DNA of 64,000 bases. Origin: Mycolicibacter heraklionensis (GTDB lineage: Bacteria; Actinomycetota; Actinomycetes; Mycobacteriales; Mycobacteriaceae). Location: contig NZ_LDPO01000003.1 in the NCBI RefSeq assembly GCF_001021505.1, forward strand, positions 218,802-282,801. Direction: 5' to 3'. The translations under genes were made by a program, and so were the position numbers. The notes under the pieces were generated by a model. The model ran no database searches and was not told the origin of the DNA. It was given only the letters and a program-made list of their open reading frames with translations. Positions 55,798 to 64,000 of the stretch are shown in pieces; the first letter of the stretch is position 1, and each line of letters starts with the position of its first letter.

Positions 55798-55799
55798 TC

Positions 55800-56216
55800 A
55801 TGTTGATTCCCCGTAAGGTCAAGCACCGCAAGCAGCACCACCCCAAGCAGCGCGGTATCGCCAGCGGCGGCACCGCGGTGACGTTCGGTGAGTACGGCAT
55901 CCAGGCACTGGAGCACGCCTACGTCACCAACCGGCAGATCGAGTCGGCTCGTATCGCCATCAACCGGCACATCAAGCGTGGCGGCAAGGTGTGGATCAAC
56001 ATCTTCCCGGACCGTCCGCTGACCAAGAAGCCCGCCGAAACCCGGATGGGTTCCGGTAAGGGTTCGCCGGAGTGGTGGGTCGCCAACGTCAAGCCGGGTC
56101 GGGTGCTGTTCGAGCTGAGCTACCCGAACGAGGCCATTGCCCGCGCCGCACTGACCCGGGCGATCCACAAGCTGCCGATCAAGGCGCGCATCGTCACCCG
56201 AGAGGAGCAGTTCTGA
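55800..56216 (+). CDS. rplP: 50S ribosomal protein L16
   Basis: 138 residues. [105 protein letters not shown] is canonical L16. It shares the TGATG junction with rpmC. Confidence 0.99.
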   Translation: MLIPRKVKHRKQHHPKQRGIASGGTAVTFGEYGIQALEHAYVTNRQIESARIAINRHIKRGGKVWINIFPDRPLTKKPAETRMGSGKGSPEWWVANVKPGRVLFELSYPNEAIARAALTRAIHKLPIKARIVTREEQF

Positions 56217-56458
56217 TGGCAGTGGGAGTTACCGCTGGCGAACTGCGCGAGCTGAACGCCGACGAGCTCGTCGAGCAGTTGCGCGAGTCCAAAGAAGAGC
56301 TGTTCAACCTGCGTTTCCAGATGGCGACCGGGCAGCTCACCAACAACCGTCGGCTCCGCACGGTGCGCCACCAGATCGCGCGCATCTACACCGTGTTGCG
56401 CGAACGGGAACTGGGCCTGGCGTCCGGTCCCGCTGGTTCTGAAGGCGAGGCATCGTAA
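56216..56458 (+). CDS. rpmC: 50S ribosomal protein L29
   Basis: 80 residues from the ATG at 56216. [62 protein letters not shown] is L29. It overlaps rpsQ by one base (TAATG). An upstream open frame merges with the rplP shadow and is not used. Confidence 0.98.
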   Translation: MAVGVTAGELRELNADELVEQLRESKEELFNLRFQMATGQLTNNRRLRTVRHQIARIYTVLRERELGLASGPAGSEGEAS

Positions 56459-56775
56459 TGGCACAGGCTGCAAAGGCTAGCGCCGCGGAGAAGGGCCCCA
56501 AGCACACTCCGCGCACCGAGACGCCGCGGGGCCGCCGCAAGACCCAGATCGGCTACGTGGTCAGCGACAAGATGGAGAAGACCATCGTCGTCGAGCTCGA
56601 GGACCGGGTGAAGCACCCGCTCTACGGCAAGATCATCCGGACCACCAAGAAGGTCAAGGCGCACGACGAGAACAACACGGCCGGCATCGGCGACCGCGTG
56701 TCGCTGATGGAGACCCGTCCGCTGTCGGCGTCGAAGCGCTGGCGCCTGGTCGAAATCCTGGAGAAGGCCAAGTAA
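56458..56775 (+). CDS. rpsQ: 30S ribosomal protein S17
   Basis: 105 residues. The N-terminus is charged ([29 protein letters not shown]), then S17 proper: [75 protein letters not shown]. It is the last gene of the operon in this window; rplN is not adjacent, the usual break in mycobacteria. Confidence 0.98.
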   Translation: MAQAAKASAAEKGPKHTPRTETPRGRRKTQIGYVVSDKMEKTIVVELEDRVKHPLYGKIIRTTKKVKAHDENNTAGIGDRVSLMETRPLSASKRWRLVEILEKAK

Positions 56776-56784
56776 TACGACAAG

Positions 56785-56808
56785 GCCCCGCGACCTGCGT
56801 CGCGGGGC
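56785..56808 (+). terminator. S10 operon terminator
   Basis: GCCCCGCGAC (56785-56794) and GTCGCGGGGC (56799-56808) form a perfect 10-bp stem with a CTGC loop, extended by ACGACAAG/CTTCGTCGT. It lies 10 bp after the rpsQ stop and is also positioned to stop the convergent gene at 56836. Confidence 0.85.
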
Positions 56809-56835
56809 TTCGTCGTGCCTGGGGTCGTGGCCGCG

Positions 56836-58041
56836 TCACGCCGGCACTTTGACCCGCTGCGGTTGCTGCGCGGTCGGACCGAGCGGAACCTGCAGTGAAT
56901 CCTGGCCGTTGAGCACTCGGGCCGGCACCGCCAGTGTGCGTCGTGTCGGCGTCGGCAGGCTGGTCCGTAATGCCGTCAATTGGCGTCCGTTGAGACGGTT
57001 CAGTCCGGCCGAGGTGGTCCTTCGCAATCTGCTCGCGCTGTGGTAGCGCACCAGCACCGCGACGTCGGTGTGGTGCTGGCGCCTCGTCAGGCGCACCGTG
57101 ACTGCGGTCGTGTCGGTCTCCGGCAGCCACAGCCGCTCCAGGTTCTCCGTGCTGATGTCGCGCGGCGACATCCAGAAGGTGGCCGCGAATTGCTTGGGCC
57201 CCTTGCGTTCCTTCTGCTTTAGTCGGCGCCGACGCCGGCGGAGACGGGTGGGCTGGAGGCCGGCCAAGAGAGCCGCGTCGACCTGATCGAACTCCTCGGC
57301 CGACAGGATGCGCGCGTCGAGGTGACGTTCGCAGAGGTCGCGGGCCAGTCGTTCGGTGGCTACGGCCAGGGTCGCGGCCACGGAATCGCGAACCGCCACC
57401 GCCTCGGTGTTGTGCATCGGATCCATCCGCAGGATCAGCCAGTTGACCTGTGGTCCGCAGGAGCCGGGCGCCTTGACCGCCTGGACCGCCGCCGTGTCGG
57501 TGCGGTGTTCGTCATCGGGGGAGTCGTCGGGGGAGTCGCACGTTCGTATTGACACGATGTCGATCCCGTCCAGGCGCACGTCGAACTGCCGCAGGCCCGC
57601 GGCGACGAGTTCAGCTGGCAGCGTCGGTGCCGGCGCCGGGACGCGACGATGTCGCCCGGCCGTTTCGGCCGTAGCAACGGGTATGGCGATCACCGACACC
57701 AACCGGCCCCGGTACTCACGCACCCCGACGACGTCGCGACTGTAGCGGCGACGGTGGTCGAAGCCGGGAGTACAGCCTTCGGTGAGAAACGCCGCCGGGG
57801 TGGCGAATCGATCGGACAGCCGGGCCAGCAGGATCGCCGTCAGCGGTACTCGGCGGTGGGTGATCAACGCGGCCGTGGTGAGCACTGCGGCGAGGCCCAC
57901 TGCGGGCCACCATGCGCGCTCGGGGGGCCCGAGCTGGGCCGGCCAGTGGCGGGCCAGCCACAGGATGCCGATATCGATCAGAAATACCGTGGTCACGCGC
58001 AGCCAGGACAGATTCAGCCCCAACGTATGCTGCGCCCTCAT
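56836..58041 (-). CDS. Orphan type VII secretion membrane component, EccE5-like
   Basis: 401 residues from the ATG at 58041; the longer frame to 58281 is unsupported. The start RAQHTLGLNLSWLRVTTVFLIDIGILWLARHWPAQ and a second membrane helix (AWWPAVGLAAVLTTAALITH) are followed by TEGCTPGFDHRRRYSRDVVGVREYRGRLVSVIAIP, closely like EccE5 (Rv1797) in M. tuberculosis. Later matches are LRQFDVRLDGIDIVSIR, WLILRMDPMHNTEAVAVRDSVAATL and FWMSPRDISTENLERLWLP. EccE sits at the periphery of the ESX membrane complex. No other esx or ecc gene is in this window, so it is an isolated paralogue. Confidence 0.88.
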   Translation of the reverse strand: MRAQHTLGLNLSWLRVTTVFLIDIGILWLARHWPAQLGPPERAWWPAVGLAAVLTTAALITHRRVPLTAILLARLSDRFATPAAFLTEGCTPGFDHRRRYSRDVVGVREYRGRLVSVIAIPVATAETAGRHRRVPAPAPTLPAELVAAGLRQFDVRLDGIDIVSIRTCDSPDDSPDDEHRTDTAAVQAVKAPGSCGPQVNWLILRMDPMHNTEAVAVRDSVAATLAVATERLARDLCERHLDARILSAEEFDQVDAALLAGLQPTRLRRRRRRLKQKERKGPKQFAATFWMSPRDISTENLERLWLPETDTTAVTVRLTRRQHHTDVAVLVRYHSASRLRRTTSAGLNRLNGRQLTALRTSLPTPTRRTLAVPARVLNGQDSLQVPLGPTAQQPQRVKVPA

Positions 58042-58189
58042 CGATGTGTCCGCCTCATGGTTCCCCCCAGAACTTCCATGGTTTGTGCGGTGACCGGGGT
58101 GCCCACTTCGGTACCGAGCCAAACATCCCAGGCCCTCCGGCATGGACCTGGGATGTTCAGCCGTCCATTCGCCCCGGCCCGGACGAACG

Positions 58190-59200
58190 TCAGATTCCGA
58201 ACAGGCTCGTCGGGTCGAATAGGCTCGTCGGGTCGAACATGCTCGCCACGTCTCCGGCACCTCCGGCGGCGTCGGCCGCACTGCTCACAGCGTCGGCCGC
58301 GCCGCCCGTGGCGTCTGCACCCAACATCGACAGGCCACTGAACGCATCGCCCGGGTCGAGCAGTCCGGCCGCATCGAAATCGGTCGGAATGTTGAAGTCG
58401 CCGAACGGTGTCGACAGCGTGTCAGTGATGGTGTTGGCGGCGCCGTCAGCCCCCGGGATGTCGGTGTAGATGTTCTCGAACCCGTTCCCGAAGTTCATCA
58501 CGTCGTACACCGTTCCCACCGCGGGAAGGTCAGAAGCCGTCGCTCCGGAAGCCGGATCTACGTCGGTGATCGTGAACTCGGTGTTGTGGATGCCGCCAAC
58601 GAGATTCGTGACGTTCTCGCTGGCGGTCACGTTGCCCAGATCGGTGGCGCCGTCCCCGGTGCCGCTGCTGACGTCGAAGGATTGTTCGCCTTCGCCGACC
58701 TGGAACAACGGCGGGGCGCTGAACACCGGACTGAGCGGGGTGAAACCCGCCGACCCGTCGTCCAGCACGGGGTTGAAGGTGGTGTCGCCGATGGTGAAGC
58801 TGTCGCCGGCGCCGGGCGCCGCGTCGGTGGGTGTGAGGTCGCCGGGTGTGACGTCTCCGGGCGTTGTGGCGTCGGGAGTGCCGGCGGTCGGCGGGATAGC
58901 GCCGATATCGCCCAGCGGCGACGGGCTGAGCGTTCCCGCCGTGGGTGCCAGCGCGCCGAGGCCGGTCAGCGGGGTGGGGGTTGTGGTCAGGTCTGGGCTG
59001 AGGGCACCGGCGTTACCGAGTGCGTCCGTGCCGCCGGCGCCGGTCACGTTGCTGGCCAGGTCGACCGGCAGGGCAGTGCTGCCGATGTCTCCGGCTGCGC
59101 CGACACCATTGTCGGCGAAAGCGACTGATACGGGCAGGAATGTGGTCGTAAGTAGACCGGCGGTGGCGCCACCGGCCGACAATATGATCCGACGATTCAT
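58190..59200 (-). CDS. Exported protein with Asp/Gly/Thr-rich linker and conserved C-terminal domain
   Basis: 336 residues from the ATG at 59200 (GGAAGGAACG upstream). The signal peptide MNRRIILSAGGATAGLLTTTFLPVSVAFA has twin arginines. About 130 residues of low-complexity TPTPLTGLGALAPTAG-type linker follow, then a folded region: SFDVSSGTGDGATDLGNVTASENVTNLVGGIHNTEFTITDVDPASGATASDLPAVGTVYDVMNFGNGFENIYTDIPG. That last segment resembles domains seen in mycobacterial exported proteins of unknown function. It ends in two DPTSLF repeats. It is divergent from LysR, with the EccE5-like gene downstream. Confidence 0.75.
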   Translation of the reverse strand: MNRRIILSAGGATAGLLTTTFLPVSVAFADNGVGAAGDIGSTALPVDLASNVTGAGGTDALGNAGALSPDLTTTPTPLTGLGALAPTAGTLSPSPLGDIGAIPPTAGTPDATTPGDVTPGDLTPTDAAPGAGDSFTIGDTTFNPVLDDGSAGFTPLSPVFSAPPLFQVGEGEQSFDVSSGTGDGATDLGNVTASENVTNLVGGIHNTEFTITDVDPASGATASDLPAVGTVYDVMNFGNGFENIYTDIPGADGAANTITDTLSTPFGDFNIPTDFDAAGLLDPGDAFSGLSMLGADATGGAADAVSSAADAAGGAGDVASMFDPTSLFDPTSLFGI

Positions 59201-59656
59201 TTTCGGTGCGTTCCTTCCGTTCTGGGATGGTCCCGGCCCTGTGTGTTCCCCTTCGAAACATGCCGGGAAGAGCTGAACATCGGTCGATCGCCTCGCGCAA
59301 CGCGCACAACAATTCCGGTGTGAACGCTGTGAAGGCGTCGATGACGTTGGGCGACAACGGATGTCCAGATGCCAGAGACACTGCCTCAACCCCCTCGGCA
59401 TCCTCGTCAGACGCTAACGGGTCTAAGGCGTCGTCACCACCCCTGTGGGCCGATATTTCAACAGTTAATCTCAATGTAGAGAATCGTTGTCATCGATCAA
59501 CGCACGTGAACGCGGCGATGTAAGTCATTGCGGCACTGCGCTTATGGCAAAGATAAGTGTTTGTCAGGGCTTGGTCTCAGGCGCGTTAAAGTAATAGCCT
59601 TGGCGGAACGGAACTTTCGATTTGACCAATCGGAGCCGGGCGGCACACTGAGCGCT
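59201..59656. promoter_or_regulatory. Intergenic region between the exported protein and LysR genes
   Basis: This 456-bp gap is AT-rich in its right half and holds no convincing gene. CGTTG-N8-CAACG at 59485-59502 is a possible regulator site between the divergent genes (150 bp from the LysR start). Confidence 0.4.
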
Positions 59657-60571
59657 ATGGAACTGCGGCAGTTGAAACATTTTGTCGCTGTGGCTGAGGA
59701 GCTGCACTTCACGCGCGCGGCCGCCAAGGTTCACGTGGTGCAGTCCACCCTGTCCGCGTCGATCAGCAGCCTGGAGCAGGAACTCGGTACCGCGCTGCTG
59801 GTGCGCAACAACCGCCGTGTCGACCTCACCACGGCCGGCCTGGCGCTGCTGCCGGATGCGCAGAACGCCCTGGCTGCTGCGGAACATGCGCGTGCCGCGG
59901 TCGACGCAGTCAAGGGGGTGCTGTCGGGGCGGCTGAGCATCGGCGTGATCCAAGGGCTGGGGGCCGTGGACCTACCGGCGTTGCTGGCGCGCTATCACCG
60001 GAGCTTTCCGCGCATCGAGATCGCAATGCGACACGATCCGATTGACACGCTGGTGCACGCGACCGCCGACGGTGACCTGGACCTGGCGTTCGTCAGCCAG
60101 CCCTACGACGGGAGCCGGGTCAAGGGGCTGTCATTGGGATCCGAGCCGCTGGCGCTGGCGGTGCGACATGACGATCCGCTCGCCGATCGCGATGTGGTGG
60201 ACCTGACCGACCTGCGGGATCGGGAGTTCGTCGAGCGGCGTTCCGATCTGCGGACGCGGCTGCACATCGATGGGATCTGCGCCGACCTCGGCTTCGTTCG
60301 AACCGTCTGCGCCGAGTCCAACACCCCGATCGACCTCGTGGATCTGGTGGCCGCCGGCGTAGGTATCGCGTTCCTGCCGCCGGCGCTGGTGGCGAAATCG
60401 GATCAGCTTGTGGGTGTGGCGACCGATCCGGTGATTCCCCGTGAACTGGCCCTGATCACCCCGAGTGAGCGGGCACCGTCGCCGGCGGCCGCGGCCTTTC
60501 TCGGCGAGCTGCTGGCGGCCGGTGCAGGCCAGGGCCATACATCGCAGCGTCGGGAACCCTCCGTGGTGTGA
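59657..60571 (+). CDS. LysR-family regulator
   Basis: 304 residues from the ATG at 59657; the longer frame to 59528 is unsupported. ELRQLKHFVAVAEELHFTRAAAKVHVVQSTLSASISSLEQELGTALLVRNNRRVDLTTAG is the standard LTTR HTH. The effector domain has LSIGVIQGLGAVDLPALLARYHRSFPRIEIAM and GVGIAFLPPALV. It is 67 bp upstream of the arylsulfatase and in the same direction; it may regulate it or the divergent exported protein. Confidence 0.92.
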   Translation: MELRQLKHFVAVAEELHFTRAAAKVHVVQSTLSASISSLEQELGTALLVRNNRRVDLTTAGLALLPDAQNALAAAEHARAAVDAVKGVLSGRLSIGVIQGLGAVDLPALLARYHRSFPRIEIAMRHDPIDTLVHATADGDLDLAFVSQPYDGSRVKGLSLGSEPLALAVRHDDPLADRDVVDLTDLRDREFVERRSDLRTRLHIDGICADLGFVRTVCAESNTPIDLVDLVAAGVGIAFLPPALVAKSDQLVGVATDPVIPRELALITPSERAPSPAAAAFLGELLAAGAGQGHTSQRREPSVV

Positions 60572-60638
60572 AGACTGCCGCTTTGCCGCCGGGCCGGTAG
60601 TGTCTCATCCGTCCTGGGGGCCGACAACGGAGTGAGCG

Positions 60639-62987
60639 ATGGTGGATTTCGCGGGCAAGGTCAGTCTCGACATCCGGGATTCCGAACCGGATTGGGGGCC
60701 GTTCGCCGCGCCGACCGCTCCCGAGGGCGCGCCCAACGTGCTGTACCTGGTCTGGGACGACACCGGGATCGCCACCTGGGACTGCTTCGGCGGGCTGGTG
60801 GAGATGCCCACGATGAGTCGGATTGCCGAGCGCGGCGTCCGGCTGTCCCAGTTCCACACCACCGCACTGTGCTCGCCGACCAGGGCGTCGCTGCTGACCG
60901 GGCGTAACGCCACCAGTGTCGGCATGGCCACCATCGAAGAGTTCACCGACGGTTTCCCCAACTGCAGCGGGCGCATTCCCTTCGAAACCGCCTTGCTCAG
61001 TGAGGTTCTCGCCGAACAGGGCTGGAACACCTTCTGCGTCGGCAAGTGGCACCTGACCCCGCTGGAAGAGTCCAATATGGCCGGCGCCCGACGGCACTGG
61101 CCTACGCAGCGGGGATTCGAACGGTTCTACGGTTTCATGGGCGGCGAGACCAACCAGTGGTACCCGGACCTGGTTTATGACAACCACCCGGTCGCGCCGC
61201 CCGCGACGCCGGAGGACGGCTACCACCTGTCGAAGGACATCGCCGACAAGACAATCGAATTCATCCGGGATGCCCAGACGGTCGCGCCCGGAAAGCCTTG
61301 GTTCGGCTATGTCTGCCCGGGCGCCGGCCATGCCCCGCACCATGTGTTCGCCGAGTGGGCCGACCGCTATGCCGGGCGCTTCGACATGGGCTACGAAGAG
61401 TACCGGGAAATCGTGCTGGCGAACCAGAAGGAGCTGGGGCTGGTGCCGCCGGACACCGAGCTGTCCGAGATCAACCCCTATGCCGATGTCACCAGTGCCG
61501 ACGGCCAGCCCTGGCCGCTGCTGGACACGGTCCGACCGTGGGACAGCCTCGATGACTCCGAGAAGCGTCTGTTCGCCCGAATGGCCGAGGTGTTCGCGGG
61601 TTTCCAGAGTTACACCGACGCTCAGATCGGCCGGGTCCTGGACTACCTGGAAGATTCCGGACAACTCGACAACACCATCGTCGTGGTGATTTCCGACAAC
61701 GGAGCCAGCGGCGAGGGCGGTCCGAACGGGTCGCCGAACGAGAACAAGTTCTTCAACGGCTACATCGACTCCGTCGAAGAGGCGATGAAACTCTTCGATC
61801 AGCTGGGCAGTCCGGAAACCTACAACCACTACCCGGTCGGGTGGGCGATGGCGTTCAACACGCCCTACAAGCTCTACAAGCGCTACGCCTCTCATGAGGG
61901 TGGTATCGCCGACCCTGCGATCGTCAGCTGGCCCAACGGAATCGCCGCGCGCGGCGAGGTACGCGACGCCTATGTCAACGTGTGCGACGTGACCCCGACG
62001 GTCTATGACCTGCTCGGCATCACTCCGCCGGAGACCGTGCGCGGTGTTGCCCAACGTCCGCTGGAAGGCGTGAGTTTCAAAGCCGCGCTGGTGGATCCGG
62101 CGGGAGATACCGGCAAGCACACCCAGTTCTACACAATGCTGGGCACTCGCGGGATCTGGCACCGCGGCTGGTTCGCCAACACCGTGCATGCGGCGACTCC
62201 GTCGGGCTGGAGTCACTTCGACGACGACCGGTGGGAGCTGTACCACCTCGCCGAGGATCGCAGTCAGTGCCACGACCTGGCCGCAGAACACCCCGAGAAA
62301 CTCGAAGAGCTCAAGGCGATGTGGTTCGCCGAGGCCGACAAGTACAACGGTCTGCCGTTGGCGGACTTGAACATCTTCGAGATGACCAGCCGGCAGCGGC
62401 CGTACCTGTCCGGCGACCGGACCGGCTACACCTATTACCCGAACACCGCCGAGGTGCCGTTGGGAGCGTGTGTCGAGCTTCGCGGCCGGTCATTTTCGGT
62501 ATTGGCCCGAGTCACGGTGGATTCCGCTGCTGCTGAGGGACTGCTGTTCAAGCAGGGCGCCCGGCACGGCGGTCATGCGCTGTTCGTTCAGGACGGCAAG
62601 CTGCACTACGTCTACAACTTCCTCGGCGAGCGTGAGCAGTGGCTGTCATCGCCTGGACCGATTCCGTTGGGCCAGCACATTTTCGGTATCCGGTTCGAGC
62701 GCACCGGAACCGTCGAGGGCAGTCACACGCCGGTTGGCGAAGCCTCGTTGTACATCGACGACGAGGTGGTCGCCACCTTGCCCGACATGGTCGCCCAGCC
62801 GGGCGCCTTCGCGTTGGCCGGCGGTGGAGTCAGCGTCGGGCGCAATACCGGCCAAGCGGTGTCGTCGGCCTACCGTGCACCGTTCGCCTTCACCGGCGGG
62901 ACCATCGCGGACGTCGCCGTCGACGTCAGCGGCGAGCCGTACCTGGACGTGAAAAGAAGTATCGCGGCCGCGTTTTCGCGGGATTGA
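60639..62987 (+). CDS. atsA: Type I arylsulfatase (AtsA)
   Basis: 782 residues. The formylglycine site is CSPTRASLLTGRN (C-x-P-x-R); the cysteine is oxidised by the neighbouring enzyme. Metal-binding DDTGIATWDCFGG, FCVGKWHLTP (Lys/His) and SDNGASGEGG complete the active site. A C-terminal domain of about 150 residues carries the beta-rich part (GRSFSVLARVTVDSAAAEGLLFKQGARHGGHALFVQDG). The gene matches Rv0711 in place and length. It starts with an ATG at 60639 and is 4 bp from the next gene. Confidence 0.97.
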   Translation: MVDFAGKVSLDIRDSEPDWGPFAAPTAPEGAPNVLYLVWDDTGIATWDCFGGLVEMPTMSRIAERGVRLSQFHTTALCSPTRASLLTGRNATSVGMATIEEFTDGFPNCSGRIPFETALLSEVLAEQGWNTFCVGKWHLTPLEESNMAGARRHWPTQRGFERFYGFMGGETNQWYPDLVYDNHPVAPPATPEDGYHLSKDIADKTIEFIRDAQTVAPGKPWFGYVCPGAGHAPHHVFAEWADRYAGRFDMGYEEYREIVLANQKELGLVPPDTELSEINPYADVTSADGQPWPLLDTVRPWDSLDDSEKRLFARMAEVFAGFQSYTDAQIGRVLDYLEDSGQLDNTIVVVISDNGASGEGGPNGSPNENKFFNGYIDSVEEAMKLFDQLGSPETYNHYPVGWAMAFNTPYKLYKRYASHEGGIADPAIVSWPNGIAARGEVRDAYVNVCDVTPTVYDLLGITPPETVRGVAQRPLEGVSFKAALVDPAGDTGKHTQFYTMLGTRGIWHRGWFANTVHAATPSGWSHFDDDRWELYHLAEDRSQCHDLAAEHPEKLEELKAMWFAEADKYNGLPLADLNIFEMTSRQRPYLSGDRTGYTYYPNTAEVPLGACVELRGRSFSVLARVTVDSAAAEGLLFKQGARHGGHALFVQDGKLHYVYNFLGEREQWLSSPGPIPLGQHIFGIRFERTGTVEGSHTPVGEASLYIDDEVVATLPDMVAQPGAFALAGGGVSVGRNTGQAVSSAYRAPFAFTGGTIADVAVDVSGEPYLDVKRSIAAAFSRD

Positions 62988-62991
62988 TCTC

Positions 62992-63864
62992 ATGCTGACG
63001 GACCTCGTCGAGATCCCGGCCGGCGTGTTCCGGATGGGCTCGACGAGTTTCTATCCCGAAGAGGCGCCCATCCACAGCGTCGCGGTGCAGTCGTTCGCGC
63101 TGGAGCGTCATCCGGTGACCAATGCGCAGTACGCCGAATTCGTCGCCGCGACCGGTTATGTGTCCCTCGCCGAGCAGGAACTCGATCCTGCGCATTACGG
63201 CGATGCCGAACCGGGTGCCCTGGTCTTCACCCCAACGGACGGGCCGGTCGATCTGCGTGACTGGCGGCAGTGGTGGCGGTGGATCCCCGGCACGAGCTGG
63301 CGGCACCCGTTGGGACCGCACAGCACTGTCGAGGACAAGCCGGATCATCCGGTGGTCCAGGTGGCCTATCCCGATGCGGCTGCTTTTGCCCGGTGGGCGG
63401 GGCGGCGGTTGCCGACCGAAGCCGAATGGGAGTACGCCGCCCGGGCCGGCAGCGCAAGCACCTATGCGTGGGGGGAGGAGGAGAGGCCGGGCGGTGCGTT
63501 GATGGCCAACACCTGGCAGGGCGCGTTTCCGTACCGCAACGACGGCGCCCTGGGCTGGGCCGGGACGTCGCCGGTGGGGACATTCCCGCCGAACGGCTGG
63601 GGGCTGGTCGACATGATTGGCAACGTGTGGGAGTGGACCGCCACCGAGTTCAGTGGCTATCACCGGCTCGACGCACCGCCGAAACCCTGCTGCGCGCCGG
63701 CCGGCCCCGCCGACCCGGACATCAGTCAAACCCTCAAGGGCGGGTCGCACCTGTGCGCGCCGGAGTATTGCCACCGTTATCGGCCTGCGGCTCGGTCCCC
63801 GCAGTCGCAGGACACGGCGACCAGTCATATCGGGTTTCGTTGCGCGGCGGACAGGGAGACATAG
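62992..63864 (+). CDS. Formylglycine-generating enzyme (sulfatase activator)
   Basis: 290 residues, the Rv0712 orthologue. FGE-sulfatase fold: LVEIPAGVFRMGSTSFYPEEAP, PVTNAQYAEFVAATGY, RRLPTEAEWEYAARAGS, GNVWEWTATEF and LKGGSHLCAPEYCHRYRPAARS with the copper-binding cysteine pair (C...C). It converts the sulfatase cysteine at the CSPTR motif to formylglycine. The 4-bp spacing to atsA indicates one transcript. Confidence 0.96.
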   Translation: MLTDLVEIPAGVFRMGSTSFYPEEAPIHSVAVQSFALERHPVTNAQYAEFVAATGYVSLAEQELDPAHYGDAEPGALVFTPTDGPVDLRDWRQWWRWIPGTSWRHPLGPHSTVEDKPDHPVVQVAYPDAAAFARWAGRRLPTEAEWEYAARAGSASTYAWGEEERPGGALMANTWQGAFPYRNDGALGWAGTSPVGTFPPNGWGLVDMIGNVWEWTATEFSGYHRLDAPPKPCCAPAGPADPDISQTLKGGSHLCAPEYCHRYRPAARSPQSQDTATSHIGFRCAADRET

Positions 63865-63889
63865 CGCGAAGGTGCGTAGTAAGAGAGCT

Positions 63890-64000
63890 ATGGCGCGTGT
63901 CGTTGAAAGTCTGGATGTAGAAGACGTCCTCCTGCTGTCGTTGACGGGCTTGGTGTCCCAAAACAGCGAGGAGGACGTCGTGGTTCAGGGTAGTGGATTG
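63890..64000 (+). CDS. Partial open frame at right edge
   Basis: 37 codons from an ATG at 63890 (ARVVESLDVEDVLLLSLTGLVSQNSEEDVVVQGSGL) run off the window. An inverted repeat GACGTCCTCCT...AGGAGGACGTC (63923-63980) lies inside. It may be the start of a gene or the end of an insertion sequence; I cannot tell which. Confidence 0.3.
   Translation, partial: MARVVESLDVEDVLLLSLTGLVSQNSEEDVVVQGSGL

Noticed and set aside
59528..59656. N-terminal extension of the LysR frame
   Set aside because: The LysR HTH starts normally at the ATG at 59657; the 43 extra residues do not resemble the family.

Overview
The window is high-GC actinobacterial DNA and almost certainly comes from a non-tuberculous Mycobacterium (Mycolicibacterium-type). 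The evidence is a complete mycofactocin cluster (mftR-mftA-B-C-D-E-F-G) lying upstream of the S10 ribosomal protein operon, as in M. tuberculosis Rv0691c-Rv0710. The arylsulfatase and formylglycine-enzyme pair that follows matches Rv0711-Rv0712. MmpL, DUF732, PGRS and EccE5-type proteins are also present.

Region 1 (1-15.6 kb) is a catabolic island. It encodes an amidohydrolase (cut by the left edge), a thiolase-like lipid-transfer protein with its DUF35 partner, a class III CoA-transferase, two aldehyde dehydrogenases, two cytochromes P450, an SDR, a beta-hydroxyacid dehydrogenase, an acyl-CoA synthetase, a cysteine hydrolase, a Rieske oxygenase and a luciferase-like F420 oxidoreductase. Several promoters share a TACTGTAA-N3-TTACAGTA type palindrome. 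This looks like oxidation, CoA activation and side-chain cleavage of a hydrophobic, possibly phenylpropanoid- or terpenoid-like, substrate. A DUF559 protein follows, and then the mycofactocin genes (16.7-24 kb), whose redox cofactor serves alcohol dehydrogenases of this general kind. A third P450 and a lipoprotein carboxylesterase come next.

Region 2 (27.28-50.58 kb) is a 23.3-kb integrative element inserted in a DUF4442 (hotdog-fold) gene. The 3' part of that gene lies left of the element and its 5' part lies right of it. The element has a large serine integrase 50 bp from its left end, a small HTH protein, a P4-type primase-helicase followed by a long inverted repeat, a second serine recombinase, and a roughly 10-kb cassette between direct copies of a palindromic site. 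That cassette holds an MmpL transporter, a thioesterase, a TetR regulator, a 2.64-kb IS21-family insertion with a 4-bp target duplication, and two DUF732 secreted proteins. Beyond the cassette are a Tat-exported PGRS protein without a PE domain, an XRE regulator and a two-gene module with a nucleotidyltransferase-like protein. At its right end the element carries an intact homologue of the very gene it interrupts, with a matching promoter/operator. It therefore appears to break its target and supply a replacement.

Region 3 (50.9-56.8 kb) is the S10 operon rpsJ-rplC-rplD-rplW-rplB-rpsS-rplV-rpsC-rplP-rpmC-rpsQ, ending in a strong hairpin. Region 4 (56.8-64 kb) holds an orphan EccE5-like gene, a secreted protein, a LysR regulator, the arylsulfatase and its formylglycine-generating enzyme. 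A partial open frame runs off the right edge.
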